From an uncultured bacterium (lineage in GTDB: Bacteria > Actinomycetota > Coriobacteriia > Coriobacteriales > Coriobacteriaceae): a stretch of 12,326 bases of DNA. The position numbers and the translations under genes are program-made. Shown in pieces: positions 12,277 to 12,326 of the stretch. The stretch spans positions 1 to 12,326 of the forward strand of contig CAJMMA010000055.1 of assembly GCA_905214435.1 (NCBI GenBank), written 5' to 3'. The number at the start of each line of letters is the position of its first letter. Position 1 is the stretch's first letter. The notes below the pieces were generated by a model. That model worked only from the letters and a program-made list of their open reading frames with translations. It ran no database searches and was not told the DNA's origin.

Positions 12277-12326
12277 TGTTCCTATAGTTTTGTCAACCGT
12301 CGGGGCTACTCCCGGTAGGGCACCCG

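Noticed and set aside
12301..12326. GC-rich dyads at the window end (CGGG/CCCG, CTAC/GTAG)
   Set aside because: Arms of four bases are expected by chance in such GC-rich sequence, and the window ends inside the region.
1..12326. CRISPR arrays, toxin-antitoxin, phage or insertion-sequence genes
   Set aside because: No regularly spaced repeats, transposase motifs, integrase motifs or small paired toxin genes were seen.

Overview
The window is GC-rich and densely coded on both strands, and every gene ends cleanly except the first, which is cut by the left edge. Base composition, codon use strongly biased to G/C in third positions, and gene content (a YtrA-type regulator with an ABC exporter, a hybrid sensor kinase with periplasmic solute-binding domains, MalY/PatB-type lyase, NimA-like flavoprotein) fit a gut Actinomycetota of the class Coriobacteriia, most likely Collinsella or a close relative. 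That assignment is inference from style and content, not from a marker gene. No rRNA, tRNA, CRISPR array, transposase or phage gene is visible, so this looks like chromosomal backbone with some accessory flavour.

Layout. Bases 1-1847 (+) hold a three-gene operon: the tail of a GntR/YtrA-family repressor, an ABC ATPase and its ABC-2-type membrane partner (the last two overlap by 4 bases). Bases 1916-2791 (+) encode a ten-helix EamA/DMT transporter made of two very similar halves. Convergent to it, on the minus strand, lie three genes: a YfeO-like member of the CLC channel/transporter family (2886-4190), a LOG-family nucleotide phosphoribohydrolase (4316-4849) and a small two-helix potassium channel (4886-5311); the last two are probably one transcript. 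A nested hairpin sits at 5359-5399, ahead of a 945-residue hybrid sensor histidine kinase (5449-8286, +) with two solute-binding domains, followed 42 bases on by a NimA-like flavin-binding protein (8329-8808, +).

A striking nested inverted repeat (8817-8901) separates that pair from a minus-strand MalY/PatB-type PLP enzyme (8906-10117) and the tRNA methyltransferase TrmO (10230-10976). A divergent intergenic region with a recognisable promoter and two dyads sharing a GCAA/TTGC half-site then leads to a plus-strand regulator of unusual architecture: an XRE-type helix-turn-helix, a four-cysteine zinc ribbon and a TipAS-type drug-binding domain (11108-11935). A small glutaredoxin (11987-12232) follows, with a hairpin over its Shine-Dalgarno sequence. 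The last 94 bases carry a direct repeat and two mutually exclusive hairpins.

The best candidates for something undescribed are the XRE-zinc ribbon-TipAS regulator with its apparent operator region and glutaredoxin neighbour, and the sensor kinase, which has no response regulator or HPt partner here. All functions are inferred from motifs read by eye; no database search was possible.
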